Shown here piece by piece: positions 43,854-53,126 of a stretch of 64,000 bases of DNA. Made by a program: the position numbers and the translations under genes. Source of the DNA: Lachnospiraceae bacterium. Its GTDB lineage: Bacteria; Bacillota; Clostridia; Lachnospirales; Lachnospiraceae. The first letter of the stretch is position 1, and the number at the start of each line of letters is the position of its first letter. Under the pieces are notes generated by a model. The model was given only the letters and a program-made list of their open reading frames with translations, was not told where the DNA came from and searched no databases. Location of the stretch: assembly GCA_902363825.1 (NCBI GenBank), contig CABJBK010000001.1, positions 310,001-374,000 of the forward strand, written 5' to 3'.

Positions 43854-44585
43854 ATGACAAAAATCTGGGCACACCGCGGCGCATCCGGTTACGCGCCGGA
43901 AAACACGATGGAAGCATTCCGGCTGGCGGATGAGATGAAAGCGGACGGCATCGAGCTTGATGTTCAGCTGACCAAAGACGGCGAGGTCGTCGTACTGCAT
44001 GATGAGAAGATCGACCGGGTGAGCAACGGCAGGGGATACGTGAGAGATTATACACTGGCAGAGTTAAAAAAGTTCCGTTTTTCCAAAACACATCCGGAGT
44101 ACAAAGACGCGGTGATCCCGACGTTAAAAGAAGTGCTTGCTTATGTGAAGACGACGTCCATGACGGTGAATATCGAGTTGAAGACGGGCGTGTTCTTTTA
44201 TGAGGGGTTGGCAGAAAAAACGCTTGCGCTCGTAAAAGAAGCGGGGATGGAGGAGCGGGTGATCTATTCCTCATTTAACCACTACACCATCCGTGATATC
44301 AAAAAATCAGATAAAAAAGCGAAGACCGGACTGCTCTATGCCGACGGCTACATCGATATGCCGATCTACGGCGCGGCACTCGGCGTGGATGCGCTCCATC
44401 CGGCACTTTATAATTTACAGTATCCGAATTTTCTGGAAGACTGCCGGACGAAACAGTTGAAGGTGCATGTGTGGACCGTGAACAAAGAAAAATACATGAA
44501 AAAATTCTGTGAACTGGGCGTGGATGCCCTGATCACCAACTATCCGGATAAGGCGGGAAAGATCAGAGATCAGCTGCAAAAATAG
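43854..44585 (+). CDS. Glycerophosphodiester phosphodiesterase
   Basis: The 243-residue cytoplasmic TIM barrel hydrolyses glycerophosphodiesters to glycerol 3-phosphate and an alcohol. It has the family motifs WAHRGASGYAPENTMEAF at residue 4, DGIELDVQLTKDGEVVVLHDEKIDR near residue 33, and NIELKTG near residue 105. GGAGAGGCAG precedes the ATG. It marks the return to core chromosome after the mobile element. Confidence 0.93.
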   Translation: MTKIWAHRGASGYAPENTMEAFRLADEMKADGIELDVQLTKDGEVVVLHDEKIDRVSNGRGYVRDYTLAELKKFRFSKTHPEYKDAVIPTLKEVLAYVKTTSMTVNIELKTGVFFYEGLAEKTLALVKEAGMEERVIYSSFNHYTIRDIKKSDKKAKTGLLYADGYIDMPIYGAALGVDALHPALYNLQYPNFLEDCRTKQLKVHVWTVNKEKYMKKFCELGVDALITNYPDKAGKIRDQLQK

Positions 44586-44604
44586 CGAAAGAAAAAGACG
44601 GGAA

Positions 44605-44641
44605 AAAAGACACATGTGGAAAGAAAGCACATGCGTCTTTT
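44605..44641. terminator. Terminator after the phosphodiesterase gene
   Basis: AAAAGACACATGTG pairs (one mismatch) with CACATGCGTCTTTT, between two convergent genes. Confidence 0.75.
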
Positions 44642-44656
44642 GGATTTTCGTTTGGC

Positions 44657-44809
44657 TTAAATAATGTGGTTGGAACGGCTGCCAAGCAGTCTTGCGCCGT
44701 TTATGATCAAAAGAATTCCGGCAGCGATGCCTCCGGCTAACACGCAGATCCCGATGACCAGAGAAGAAGCACCGGTGGATCCGATCGTCTTATATGTTTT
44801 TTCGTCCAT
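44657..44809 (-). CDS. 50-residue single-pass membrane protein
   Basis: The frame reads MDEKTYKTIGSTGASSLVIG, then ICVLAGGIAAGILLIINGARLL and a short basic tail. One glycine-rich membrane helix spans about residues 16-41. AAGGAGGG on the minus strand lies 8 nt before the ATG, which makes translation likely. The function is unknown; a membrane-complex subunit or regulator is possible. Confidence 0.7.
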   Translation of the reverse strand: MDEKTYKTIGSTGASSLVIGICVLAGGIAAGILLIINGARLLGSRSNHII

Positions 44810-45067
44810 GTGAAATACCCTCCTTATGCATGATTTAAACCAGTATTTCTTTTATTATACAATAAAGTGAAGAAGAAAGGAAGTGACTTTACAATTCCAA
44901 GGAAAATCGGGCATGGAAAATCCGTGAAAAAAATCATCTGAATATTGCAAAATGACAGAGGGGATGATACATTATATAAAGAATATGTGATACATGAGCC
45001 GGCTCTGTGACCGATACAGGGGCGGTTCTTATATCTTATTTTTTTGGTATTACTGTGAGGGGTATGG

Positions 45068-46159
45068 ATGCATTATTTACCGATCAATCAAGTAAAGACG
45101 GGAATGATCCTTGGGCGGGATATGTATGATTTTACCGACAAGATTCTCTTACATAGGGGGAAAGCACTGACGGAACATCTGATCCTGCGTCTTCAGGATT
45201 ACGGCTATCAGGGCGTTTATATTGATGATGAACTGACAAAAGATCTGGAGATCGAAGAAATTATAAGTATGGAACTGCGCACAAAAGCGCTGGCTGCCAT
45301 TGAAAAACTGGATGTGGACGGTGTGCGGGATATCGCAAAGGAGATCGTGGACGGTATCTTACAGTCCGGGACAGTGTCACTGGATATGATCGATCTGCGC
45401 TCGTTTGACGATTATACCTATTACCATTCGCTGAATGTGGCGGTGCTCGCGACGATCGTCGGAATGGGGATGGAATATTCCGAAGAAGATCTGCAGGCGT
45501 TGTGTATAGCAGGCATGTTTCACGATATTGGAAAACAGTTTATCCCGCAGGAGATCATCAACAAGCCGGGGAAGATCACACCGGAAGAATTTGCGATCAT
45601 AAAAGAACATCCGCAGAAATCCTATGATTTCTTGAGTGACCGGCTGGATATTACTTCAAATATAAAAATGGGTGTGCTCTGCCACCATGAAAACGAAGAC
45701 GGGACCGGTTATCCGCTTGGACTGACAGGGGACAAGATACATCCGTTCGCAAAGATCCTTCATGTTGTGGATGTGTATGACGCACTTTCGAGCAAACGCC
45801 CCTATAAAAAGGCATATGCCAGATCAGAGGCACTGGAGTATCTGATGGGTGGAAGCATGTCCATGTTTGATGAAAATGTCATCAATGTGTTTATGAAATA
45901 TGTTCCGATCTATCCGAGAGGAATGGGTGTGATCCTTTCTGACGGAAGAGAGGGTGTGATCTGTGAGAATAACAAGGGATCCAGTTTGAGACCACGGATC
46001 CGGCTGGTCAACGGTGAGGAGATCGATCTGATGGATGTGGAGCGGTACAGCACACTTACGATCCTAAAGCAGCATGATGAGGAAGCGCTGACAGCGGAGG
46101 AGATCGAGCGGATCGAACAGGAACGGAAAGATTTAAACGAGCAGCTTAGAACAAGATAG
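45068..46159 (+). CDS. HD-GYP domain protein, probable cyclic-di-GMP phosphodiesterase
   Basis: The 363-residue protein has an N-terminal DUF3391-like part (about 1-110) and an HD-GYP domain with HSLNVAVLA, MFHDIGKQFIPQEIINKPGKIT, EHPQKSYDFL, CHHENEDGTGYPLGL and HVVDVYDAL, the complete metal and GYP motif set. Such enzymes linearise cyclic-di-GMP and often shift cells toward motility. It is cytoplasmic. The C-terminal tail is charged coiled coil. Confidence 0.9.
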   Translation: MHYLPINQVKTGMILGRDMYDFTDKILLHRGKALTEHLILRLQDYGYQGVYIDDELTKDLEIEEIISMELRTKALAAIEKLDVDGVRDIAKEIVDGILQSGTVSLDMIDLRSFDDYTYYHSLNVAVLATIVGMGMEYSEEDLQALCIAGMFHDIGKQFIPQEIINKPGKITPEEFAIIKEHPQKSYDFLSDRLDITSNIKMGVLCHHENEDGTGYPLGLTGDKIHPFAKILHVVDVYDALSSKRPYKKAYARSEALEYLMGGSMSMFDENVINVFMKYVPIYPRGMGVILSDGREGVICENNKGSSLRPRIRLVNGEEIDLMDVERYSTLTILKQHDEEALTAEEIERIEQERKDLNEQLRTR

Positions 46160-46180
46160 ATAAAAGAGAGGAGTCTGTTT

Positions 46181-46648
46181 ATGGGACGGAAAGAAAAAGC
46201 GGAAGAATTGTTCACACAGGGGTATAACTGTGCGCAGGCGGTATTTTTGGCGTATGCGGATCGTATGGACATGGATGAGAAAACAGCGGCAAAGCTTGCG
46301 TCATCTTTTGGCGGAGGCATGGGATGTCTGCGTGAGGTCTGTGGCGCGGTCAGCGGAATGTTCATGGTGACAGGTATGTTATACGGCTATGATGATCCGA
46401 AGGCACCGGAAGAGAAAAAGGAGCATTACGGAAAGATCCAGGAGCTTGCGGCAAAATTCAAAGAACAGAACGGATCGATCGTCTGTCGGGAGCTGCTTGG
46501 ACTGGACGGCGGTGCGAACCGCCAGACACCGGAGCTTAGAACAGCGGAGTACTATAAAAAACGCCCATGTAAGGAGTTAGTCGGAATGGCGGCAGAGATC
46601 CTGGAAGCGGAAATGCTGGAATGGGACAAAGCAAATGAGGGTAAATAA
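46181..46648 (+). CDS. C_GCAxxG_C_C-family redox protein
   Basis: The 155-residue protein has conserved cysteines in GYNCAQAVF, GGGMGCLREVCGAVSG, SIVCRELLGL and KKRPCKELV. This pattern defines the C_GCAxxG_C_C family of anaerobes, thought to bind metal or act in redox reactions, but no function is firmly known. AGAGGAG precedes the ATG. It lies directly before nrdD. Confidence 0.85.
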   Translation: MGRKEKAEELFTQGYNCAQAVFLAYADRMDMDEKTAAKLASSFGGGMGCLREVCGAVSGMFMVTGMLYGYDDPKAPEEKKEHYGKIQELAAKFKEQNGSIVCRELLGLDGGANRQTPELRTAEYYKKRPCKELVGMAAEILEAEMLEWDKANEGK

Positions 46649-46671
46649 CAGATAGGGGCAGGAGAAAGAGT

Positions 46672-48834
46672 ATGAAGATTATAAAAAGAAGCGGTGCGGA
46701 GGCAGTATTTGATATTTCAAAGATCATTACCGCGATCGACAAGGCGAATCATGAAGTGGTACAGGGAGAACGGCTGACCATGGAAGAGATCCATGATATC
46801 GCGCAGTACATTGAGGATGCCGGCGCGGATATGAGACGCTCGCTGAATGTGGAGGAGATCCAGGATCTGGTCGAGGACCGTATCATGGACAAGCGTGCTT
46901 TTTCGGTTGCGCGCAAATATATCACATACCGCTATCAGAGAGCGCTGGTGCGCAAGTCCAATTCGACCGATGAGCAGATCTTAAGTCTGATCGAGTGCAA
47001 TAACGAAGAGGTCAAACAGGAAAATTCCAATAAAAACTCAACGGTCAACAGCGTGCAGAGAGATTATATGGCGGGCGAAGTGAGCAAGGATATCACAAGA
47101 CGTTTTTTACTGCCGCGTGATATTGTGCAGGCGCACGAACAGGGGATCATCCATTTCCATGATGCGGATTATTTTGCGCAGCATATGCACAACTGTGATC
47201 TGGTCAATCTTGAGGACATGCTGCAGAACGGAACGGTGATCAGCGGGACAAGGATCGACCGGCCGCACTCTTTTTCCATTGCCTGCAATATCGCGACCCA
47301 GATCATTGCGCAGGTGGCAAGTTCCCAGTATGGCGGACAGAGCATCTCGCTGGCGCATCTGGTGCCGTTCGTGGATGTGAGCAGACAGAAGATCCGTGCG
47401 GAAGTCCTTGAGACGTTAGAGGAATCCGGAAGTGAGCTTTCCGAGGAGAAGATCGAACGGATCGTGGAGCGCAGACTGCGCAAGGAGATCCAGAAAGGGG
47501 TACAGACGATCCAGTATCAGGTGGTGACACTGATGACAACGAACGGACAGTCACCGTTTGTTACGGTGTTTATGTATCTCAACGAGGCGAAAGATGAGCG
47601 GGAAAAAGCGGATCTTGCGCTGATCATCGACGAAGTGTTGGAACAGCGTTATCAGGGCGTCAAAAATGAGGACGGTGTCTGGGTGACACCGGCGTTCCCG
47701 AAACTGATCTATGTGCTTGAGGAAGATAATATCCACGAAGATTCCAAATATTATTATCTGACGAAGAAAGCGGCACACTGTACAGCAAAACGTATGGTGC
47801 CGGATTATATTTCCGAGAAAAAGATGAAGGAATTAAAAGAAGGCAACTGCTTCCCGGTCATGGGCTGCCGCAGCGCACTCAGTGTGTGGAAAGATGAAAC
47901 GGGAAAACCGAAATTTTACGGCCGTTTCAACCAGGGCGTAGTCACATTAAATCTTGTGGACATCGCACTTTCCGCAGAGGGAGATTTCGAAAAATTCTGG
48001 AAGATATTTGATGAACGGCTGGATCTGTGTTACCGTGCGCTGATGATCCGGCATGAACGGCTGAAGGGAACGGTATCGGATGTGGCACCGATCCTGTGGC
48101 AGCATGGGGCGCTTGCGCGTCTGAAAAAAGGTGAGACGATCGACCGGCTCTTATATGGCGGCTACTCCACGATCTCGCTTGGCTATGCGGGACTTTGCGA
48201 ATGTACCCGGTATATGACCGGAAAATCCCATACAGATCCGAGTGCGACACCGTTTGCGCTTAAAGTCATGGAATATATGAATAAGGCCTGCGAACGATGG
48301 AAAAACGAGACGAACATCGGATTCAGCATTTACGGGACACCGTTAGAGAGCACGACGTATAAATTTGCGAAGTGCCTGCAGAAACGGTTTGGCATCGTAA
48401 AGGGCGTCACGGACAAAAATTATATTACAAACAGTTATCATGTACATGTGACAGAAGACATCGACGCGTTCTCCAAACTGAAATTTGAGTCGCAGTTCCA
48501 GGCGTTGTCTACCGGCGGTGCGGTGAGCTATGTGGAAGTGCCGAATATGCAGGACAATATCGAGGCGGTGCTTGATATCATGAAATTCATATACAACAAT
48601 ATCATGTATGCGGAGCTTAATACCAAGAGCGATTACTGTCAGGTGTGCGGTTATGACGGAGAGATCCGGGTCGTGTCGAATGAGGAAGGCAAGCTGATCT
48701 GGGAATGTCCAAACTGTCATAACACCGATCAGGCAAAAATGAACGTGGCAAGAAGAACCTGCGGCTACATCGGCAGCCAGTACTGGAATCAGGGAAGAAC
48801 CCAGGAGATCAGGGAACGCGTACTGCACTTATAA
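46672..48834 (+). CDS. nrdD: Anaerobic (class III) ribonucleoside-triphosphate reductase
   Basis: The 720-residue glycyl-radical enzyme makes deoxynucleotides without oxygen. It has an N-terminal ATP-cone (about 3-95), the catalytic core with CFPVMGCRSAL, a C-terminal zinc site (CQVCGYDGEI and CPNCHNTD) and the glycyl radical loop RTCGYIGSQYWNQGR near residue 695. It pairs with the activase gene 81 bp downstream. NrdR encoded at 6.9 kb is its likely repressor. Confidence 0.96.
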   Translation: MKIIKRSGAEAVFDISKIITAIDKANHEVVQGERLTMEEIHDIAQYIEDAGADMRRSLNVEEIQDLVEDRIMDKRAFSVARKYITYRYQRALVRKSNSTDEQILSLIECNNEEVKQENSNKNSTVNSVQRDYMAGEVSKDITRRFLLPRDIVQAHEQGIIHFHDADYFAQHMHNCDLVNLEDMLQNGTVISGTRIDRPHSFSIACNIATQIIAQVASSQYGGQSISLAHLVPFVDVSRQKIRAEVLETLEESGSELSEEKIERIVERRLRKEIQKGVQTIQYQVVTLMTTNGQSPFVTVFMYLNEAKDEREKADLALIIDEVLEQRYQGVKNEDGVWVTPAFPKLIYVLEEDNIHEDSKYYYLTKKAAHCTAKRMVPDYISEKKMKELKEGNCFPVMGCRSALSVWKDETGKPKFYGRFNQGVVTLNLVDIALSAEGDFEKFWKIFDERLDLCYRALMIRHERLKGTVSDVAPILWQHGALARLKKGETIDRLLYGGYSTISLGYAGLCECTRYMTGKSHTDPSATPFALKVMEYMNKACERWKNETNIGFSIYGTPLESTTYKFAKCLQKRFGIVKGVTDKNYITNSYHVHVTEDIDAFSKLKFESQFQALSTGGAVSYVEVPNMQDNIEAVLDIMKFIYNNIMYAELNTKSDYCQVCGYDGEIRVVSNEEGKLIWECPNCHNTDQAKMNVARRTCGYIGSQYWNQGRTQEIRERVLHL

Positions 48835-48841
48835 AAGATAC

Positions 48842-48873
48842 AAAGGGGATTATCGGACGGTAATCCTCTTTTT
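48842..48873 (+). terminator. Hairpin between nrdD and nrdG
   Basis: AAAGGGGATTA pairs with TAATCCTCTTT and is followed by further T residues. It probably lowers transcription into nrdG. Confidence 0.75.
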
Positions 48874-48915
48874 ACACGAAAGAAAATGCGGCTGATCGGA
48901 CGGAAAGGAGAAGAT

Positions 48916-49437
48916 ATGAACTATTCGGCAGTTAAATATTACGATATCGCAAACGGGCTTGGAGTGCGCACATCGCTGTTTGTCTCCGGCTGCAGAAATC
49001 ACTGCAAAGGCTGCTTTCAGCCGGAAACCTGGGATTTCTGCCATGGAAAACCATTTGATCCCACGGTGGAAAATGAGATCTTAGAATCGTTAAAACCGGA
49101 TTATATCAAGGGACTGACCCTGCTTGGCGGCGATCCGTTTGAACCGGAAAATCAGGAGTCACTGGTTCCGTTTTTAAAAAGGGTAAAAGAACAGTTCCCG
49201 GAGAAAAATATCTGGGCATATACGGGGTACATTTTAGACCGGGATCTGATGGAGGGCGGAAAATGCTGTACGAAAGATACACCGGAGATGTTAAAGCGGA
49301 TCGATGTGCTGGTGGACGGCCCGTTTGTGGAAGAAAAAAAGGACATCACATTAAAATTCAAGGGATCTTCCAATCAGCGTGTGATCGATTTGAAAAAATT
49401 CTGTAAGGAGGGCGTGATCGAGACCTTATGGCAGTAA
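48916..49437 (+). CDS. nrdG: Anaerobic ribonucleotide reductase activating protein
   Basis: The 173-residue radical-SAM enzyme generates the glycyl radical on NrdD. The 4Fe-4S motif is CRNHCKGCF (near residue 27) and the SAM-binding glycines are LTLLGGDPFEPEN. The start at 48916 follows AAAGGAG; an in-frame ATG 10 codons earlier is less likely. Its 3' end overlaps the next gene by 10 bp. Confidence 0.95.
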   Translation: MNYSAVKYYDIANGLGVRTSLFVSGCRNHCKGCFQPETWDFCHGKPFDPTVENEILESLKPDYIKGLTLLGGDPFEPENQESLVPFLKRVKEQFPEKNIWAYTGYILDRDLMEGGKCCTKDTPEMLKRIDVLVDGPFVEEKKDITLKFKGSSNQRVIDLKKFCKEGVIETLWQ

Positions 49438-49949
49438 AAGAGCAGATTTATCAGATAGACGGTTTTATATTTTACGGAAAAAAAGAGGCGGAGCAGGCAA
49501 AAAAAGAGGCGGCGGGCGTGGAGTATCTGAAGGCAAAGATCGATAAGAATCAGCCGGAGGCGGTGCTTTCTGTTTACAATAAGACAGTGGAAGAAAATCT
49601 GTTTGAAACGCCGGTGGGACTTTCCTATATGCGGGAATTGCAGCAGTACCTGAGAAAGATCCCCTATATCGCGGAAAAAGACATCCTGCCGATCCCGGTA
49701 AAAAGTGGGAACGCCGATACAAAACCAAAGGAACAAAAAGAAAAGACGGACTTCAAAAAGCGGTATCAGACCTTGACTGTGATCTGCGCGCTGTTGGTGA
49801 TTATGGTGGTGTCCATGTTTGCGATCACGCTTACGAGTGATTCCCCGACAATCCTTGATTATGAGAAAAAGATCGTGAACCGTTATGAAGTATGGGAACA
49901 GGAACTGGATGCGCGGGAGCAGGAACTGGATGCGAAAACACAAAAATAA
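49428..49949 (+). CDS. Uncharacterised single-pass membrane protein overlapping nrdG
   Basis: The 173-residue protein has a lysine-rich N-terminal cytoplasmic part (about 1-112), one membrane helix (about 115-137) and a short acidic coiled tail (EVWEQELDAREQELDAKTQ). I do not recognise the family. The 10-bp overlap with nrdG implies translational coupling, though a role in deoxynucleotide metabolism is not shown. Confidence 0.65.
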   Translation: MAVKEQIYQIDGFIFYGKKEAEQAKKEAAGVEYLKAKIDKNQPEAVLSVYNKTVEENLFETPVGLSYMRELQQYLRKIPYIAEKDILPIPVKSGNADTKPKEQKEKTDFKKRYQTLTVICALLVIMVVSMFAITLTSDSPTILDYEKKIVNRYEVWEQELDAREQELDAKTQK

Positions 49950-50008
49950 AAGAACACAGATTTGACATAAATAACTGATATAGTATCTACAAAATGAGGT
50001 GACGGATG

Positions 50009-50692
50009 ATGAATAAATTGAAAATTTTAGTTGTGGATGACGAGAGCAGAATGCGCAAACTGGTGCGGGATTTCCTGGTGAAGCAGAATTTTGAAGTGGT
50101 GGAAGCGGGAGACGGCGAGGAAGCGTTAAATCTGTTTTATCAGGATAAGGATATCGCACTTATCATACTGGATGTTATGATGCCAAAGATGAATGGATGG
50201 GAAGTGTGCAGGGAGATCCGGGAAACTTCAAAAGTACCGATCATCATGCTGACCGCGAAGAGCGATGAGAGTGACGAATTGCAGGGATTTGATCTTGGGG
50301 TGGATGAATATATCTCCAAACCGTTCAGCCCGAAGATCCTCGTGGCGCGCGTGGAGGCTATTTTAAGACGTACCAACAAAGCGGCAGGAGAGGAGATTCT
50401 TGAGACCGGCGGGATCCGCATGGATAAAACGGCACATATGGTCACGGTGGACGGCGCGCATGTAGATCTAAGCTTTAAGGAATTTGAACTGTTAGCATAT
50501 TTCATGGAAAACGAAGGAATTGCGCTCTCAAGGGAAAAGATCTTAAACCATGTGTGGAACTATGATTATTTCGGAGATGCCCGCACGATCGATACCCATG
50601 TAAAAAAACTCAGGAACAAAATGGGCGAAAAAGGCGAATATATCAAGACAATCTGGGGCATGGGCTACAAATTCTCCGTAGATCCGGAATAA
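50009..50692 (+). CDS. OmpR-family response regulator
   Basis: The 227-residue protein has a receiver domain (acidic pair VVDDE, phosphorylation site IILDVMMPKMNGW with D55, K in ISKPF) and a winged-helix domain ending IKTIWGMGYKF. The second of two adjacent ATG codons is better spaced from GAGGTGA. It is paired with the kinase gene 34 bp downstream. Confidence 0.92.
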   Translation: MNKLKILVVDDESRMRKLVRDFLVKQNFEVVEAGDGEEALNLFYQDKDIALIILDVMMPKMNGWEVCREIRETSKVPIIMLTAKSDESDELQGFDLGVDEYISKPFSPKILVARVEAILRRTNKAAGEEILETGGIRMDKTAHMVTVDGAHVDLSFKEFELLAYFMENEGIALSREKILNHVWNYDYFGDARTIDTHVKKLRNKMGEKGEYIKTIWGMGYKFSVDPE

Positions 50693-50726
50693 CGCGGCAG
50701 AAATTCGGATGAGCGGGAGGTCGGAA

Positions 50727-52223
50727 ATGAAGGAAGAAAAAACGTTAAAGGCGAGAAATTCGATCACAGGGCAGATCGCGGGCATTATTATCGGACTTGT
50801 GACCGGTACGGTAGTGCTCTGCTGGCTGCTCAATACCGTGTTCCTGGAAAGCTATTATGTGAGGAGCAAACAGAAGCTTCTGATCAACGGATTTACCAGG
50901 ATCGACCGGGCATGCGAGGATGACAAGCTGCAGTCAGCGGATTTTGCCATTGAATTTGACAAGATCTGTTCCAACAGCAACATCACGATCATGATCATCG
51001 ATTCGGACGGGAACGTGGTGAAATCCTCGGCGCGGGATACCGAGACGATGCATGACCAGTTTATCGCGGCAATCTTCGGAACCGTGAACGGAGCGGCAAA
51101 TAACATTGCGTCGGGAGAGGATTACAAGATCATACGCCAGACGGATGACAGATTACAGACCGAATACTATGTCCTCTGGGGGATCCTGCCGGACGGAAAC
51201 CTGATCATGATGCGTACTCCGCTTGAAAGTATCAGGGAGAGCGTGACGATATCGAACCGTTTCCTGACGTATGTCGGGATTATTGCGGTCATTTTGAGCG
51301 CGGTGACGGTTGTCTTTGTGACGAAACGTGTCACGATGCCGGTGTTAGAGCTCACGGAAATATCCAGACGCATGATCGGGCTGGATTTTGACGCGAAATA
51401 TCATGGAAACGGGAAAAATGAGCTCGACCAGCTCGGGGAGCATATGAACCAGCTCTCGGAGACACTGGAACGCACGATATCGGAGTTAAAGAGCGCCAAC
51501 AATGAGCTGAAACTGGATAACGAAAGAAAGACAGAGATCGATGAGATGCGCAAGGAATTTTTATCCAATGTCTCTCATGAATTAAAGACGCCGCTTGCGC
51601 TGATCCAGGGATACGCCGAAGGACTGCAGGAGTGCATCAATGATGATGCGGAGAGCAGGAATTTTTACTGCGATGTCATTATCGATGAGGCGGATAAGAT
51701 GAATCAGATGGTAAAAAAACTGCTGACGTTAAACCAGCTTGAGTTTGGAAATGACACGGTGACGATCGAGCGGTTTGATATGACCGAATTGATCCGTGGA
51801 GTGCTTGGCTCCTCTGCGATCCTGCTCGAACAAAACGGGATCACCGCCGAATTTGCGGAGACGGAGCCTGCGTATGTCTGGGCGGATGAATTTAAGATCG
51901 AAGAGGTTATGACCAATTATCTGAGCAATGCGATCCATCATGCTGATTTTGAAAAGAAGATCTCTGTATTTTATACCAGAAAAGAAGACTGTCTGCGGAT
52001 CAGTGTGTTCAATACGGGAACGCCGATCCCGGAGGAGGATCTCCCGAATCTTTGGATCAAATTTTACAAAGTGGACAAGGCAAGGACCAGAGAATACGGA
52101 GGAAGCGGGATCGGACTTTCCATCGTGAAGGCGATCATGGATTCCCTGCACCGGGAGTGCGGTGTGATCAACCACGAGAATGGTGTTGAATTTTGGCTGG
52201 AATTGGATATAAATAGCAAATAA
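50727..52223 (+). CDS. Sensor histidine kinase
   Basis: The 498-residue protein has membrane helices at about 12-38 and 179-202 around an extracytoplasmic sensor domain of about 140 residues, a HAMP linker, a dimerisation domain with SNVSHELKTPLA (H284) and an ATPase domain with NYLSNAIHHA and GGSGIGLSIVKAI. GGGAGG supports the start at 50727. The signal is unknown; the lipoprotein gene 71 bp downstream may belong to the same system, but it has its own promoter. Confidence 0.92.
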   Translation: MKEEKTLKARNSITGQIAGIIIGLVTGTVVLCWLLNTVFLESYYVRSKQKLLINGFTRIDRACEDDKLQSADFAIEFDKICSNSNITIMIIDSDGNVVKSSARDTETMHDQFIAAIFGTVNGAANNIASGEDYKIIRQTDDRLQTEYYVLWGILPDGNLIMMRTPLESIRESVTISNRFLTYVGIIAVILSAVTVVFVTKRVTMPVLELTEISRRMIGLDFDAKYHGNGKNELDQLGEHMNQLSETLERTISELKSANNELKLDNERKTEIDEMRKEFLSNVSHELKTPLALIQGYAEGLQECINDDAESRNFYCDVIIDEADKMNQMVKKLLTLNQLEFGNDTVTIERFDMTELIRGVLGSSAILLEQNGITAEFAETEPAYVWADEFKIEEVMTNYLSNAIHHADFEKKISVFYTRKEDCLRISVFNTGTPIPEEDLPNLWIKFYKVDKARTREYGGSGIGLSIVKAIMDSLHRECGVINHENGVEFWLELDINSK

Positions 52224-52226
52224 CAG

Positions 52227-52255
52227 TTGTTTCGTTGTTTGAAAAATGCTATACT
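52227..52255 (+). promoter_or_regulatory. Promoter for the lipoprotein gene
   Basis: TTGTTT (52227-52232) and TATACT (52250-52255) are 17 bp apart, about 40 bp before the lipoprotein start codon. Confidence 0.6.
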
Positions 52256-52294
52256 GTTAAAAGTATTAACAGTTATTTCTCAAGGAGAGATGGT

Positions 52295-53020
52295 ATGAAA
52301 AAGTTAAGAGCAAAGCTGGGTATGGGTTTGCTGTTTTCGGCACTTGTGTTGACGACCGGGTGTGGCGAGAAGGCAATTCAGCTCACGGACGAAGAAGAGG
52401 GGCTGATCGTGGATTACACGGCACATGTGGTGTCGAAGTTTAATACCAGACAGCCGGACGGACTGGTTTATGTCGATACTTCGCAGGAAGAGGAAGAGAG
52501 CGAAGAACCGGTCGAAACAGGAGCAGAAGAAGAGACGACAGAACAGGATGCTGTTTCACAGATGGGACAGAATGACGGACAGGCGCAGGAGGAGGCACAG
52601 CCGGTTTCCATGACACTGACCGAAGCACTTCAGATTGCCGGGGTGGACGCGCAGGTGACTTCCACAGAACTCAGACCTTCGTATGAAGAGGGCGACTATT
52701 ACGCAATGGATGCTTCCGCGGGAAAGACGTTCCTTGTCGTGCATGTGACGCTGAGCAATCAGACGGCGGAAGATATAAGCGTTGATCTGCTTTCGGGACA
52801 GCCGCAGTTCGGGGCGGAGGTCAATGGCGCCGGAGCGGTTTCTGCGGAGATGACGGTGCTGTCCAACGACCTTGCAACCTATCAGGGAACACTTGCGGCA
52901 GGCAGCAGTGTGGATACGGTCCTTTTATTCCAGGTTCCGGCGGATGGCGTGACACAGGTGGATACGCTGACACTTGACCTTACATGGAACGGGAACAGTT
53001 ATACGATCCCCTGTCTGTAA
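52295..53020 (+). CDS. Lipoprotein with a DUF4352-like domain
   Basis: The 241-residue protein has a lipoprotein signal peptide ending VLTTGC (lipid-bearing C23), an acidic Glu/Gln-rich linker (about 66-105) and a C-terminal beta-sandwich-like domain (KTFLVVHVTLSNQTAEDISV near residue 148) resembling the DUF4352/TRF2 fold. It should be anchored on the outer face of the membrane. AAGGAGAG precedes the ATG. It follows the two-component genes. Confidence 0.8.
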   Translation: MKKLRAKLGMGLLFSALVLTTGCGEKAIQLTDEEEGLIVDYTAHVVSKFNTRQPDGLVYVDTSQEEEESEEPVETGAEEETTEQDAVSQMGQNDGQAQEEAQPVSMTLTEALQIAGVDAQVTSTELRPSYEEGDYYAMDASAGKTFLVVHVTLSNQTAEDISVDLLSGQPQFGAEVNGAGAVSAEMTVLSNDLATYQGTLAAGSSVDTVLLFQVPADGVTQVDTLTLDLTWNGNSYTIPCL

Positions 53021-53126
53021 GCGGAATCCGGAAAAAACCAGATTCTGTGAAAAAAACGGTGCAGAATAAGTCGTATTATGCTATAATAAATTCAGTTATA
53101 CAAGAGTACTTCGGGAGGAAATGTCG

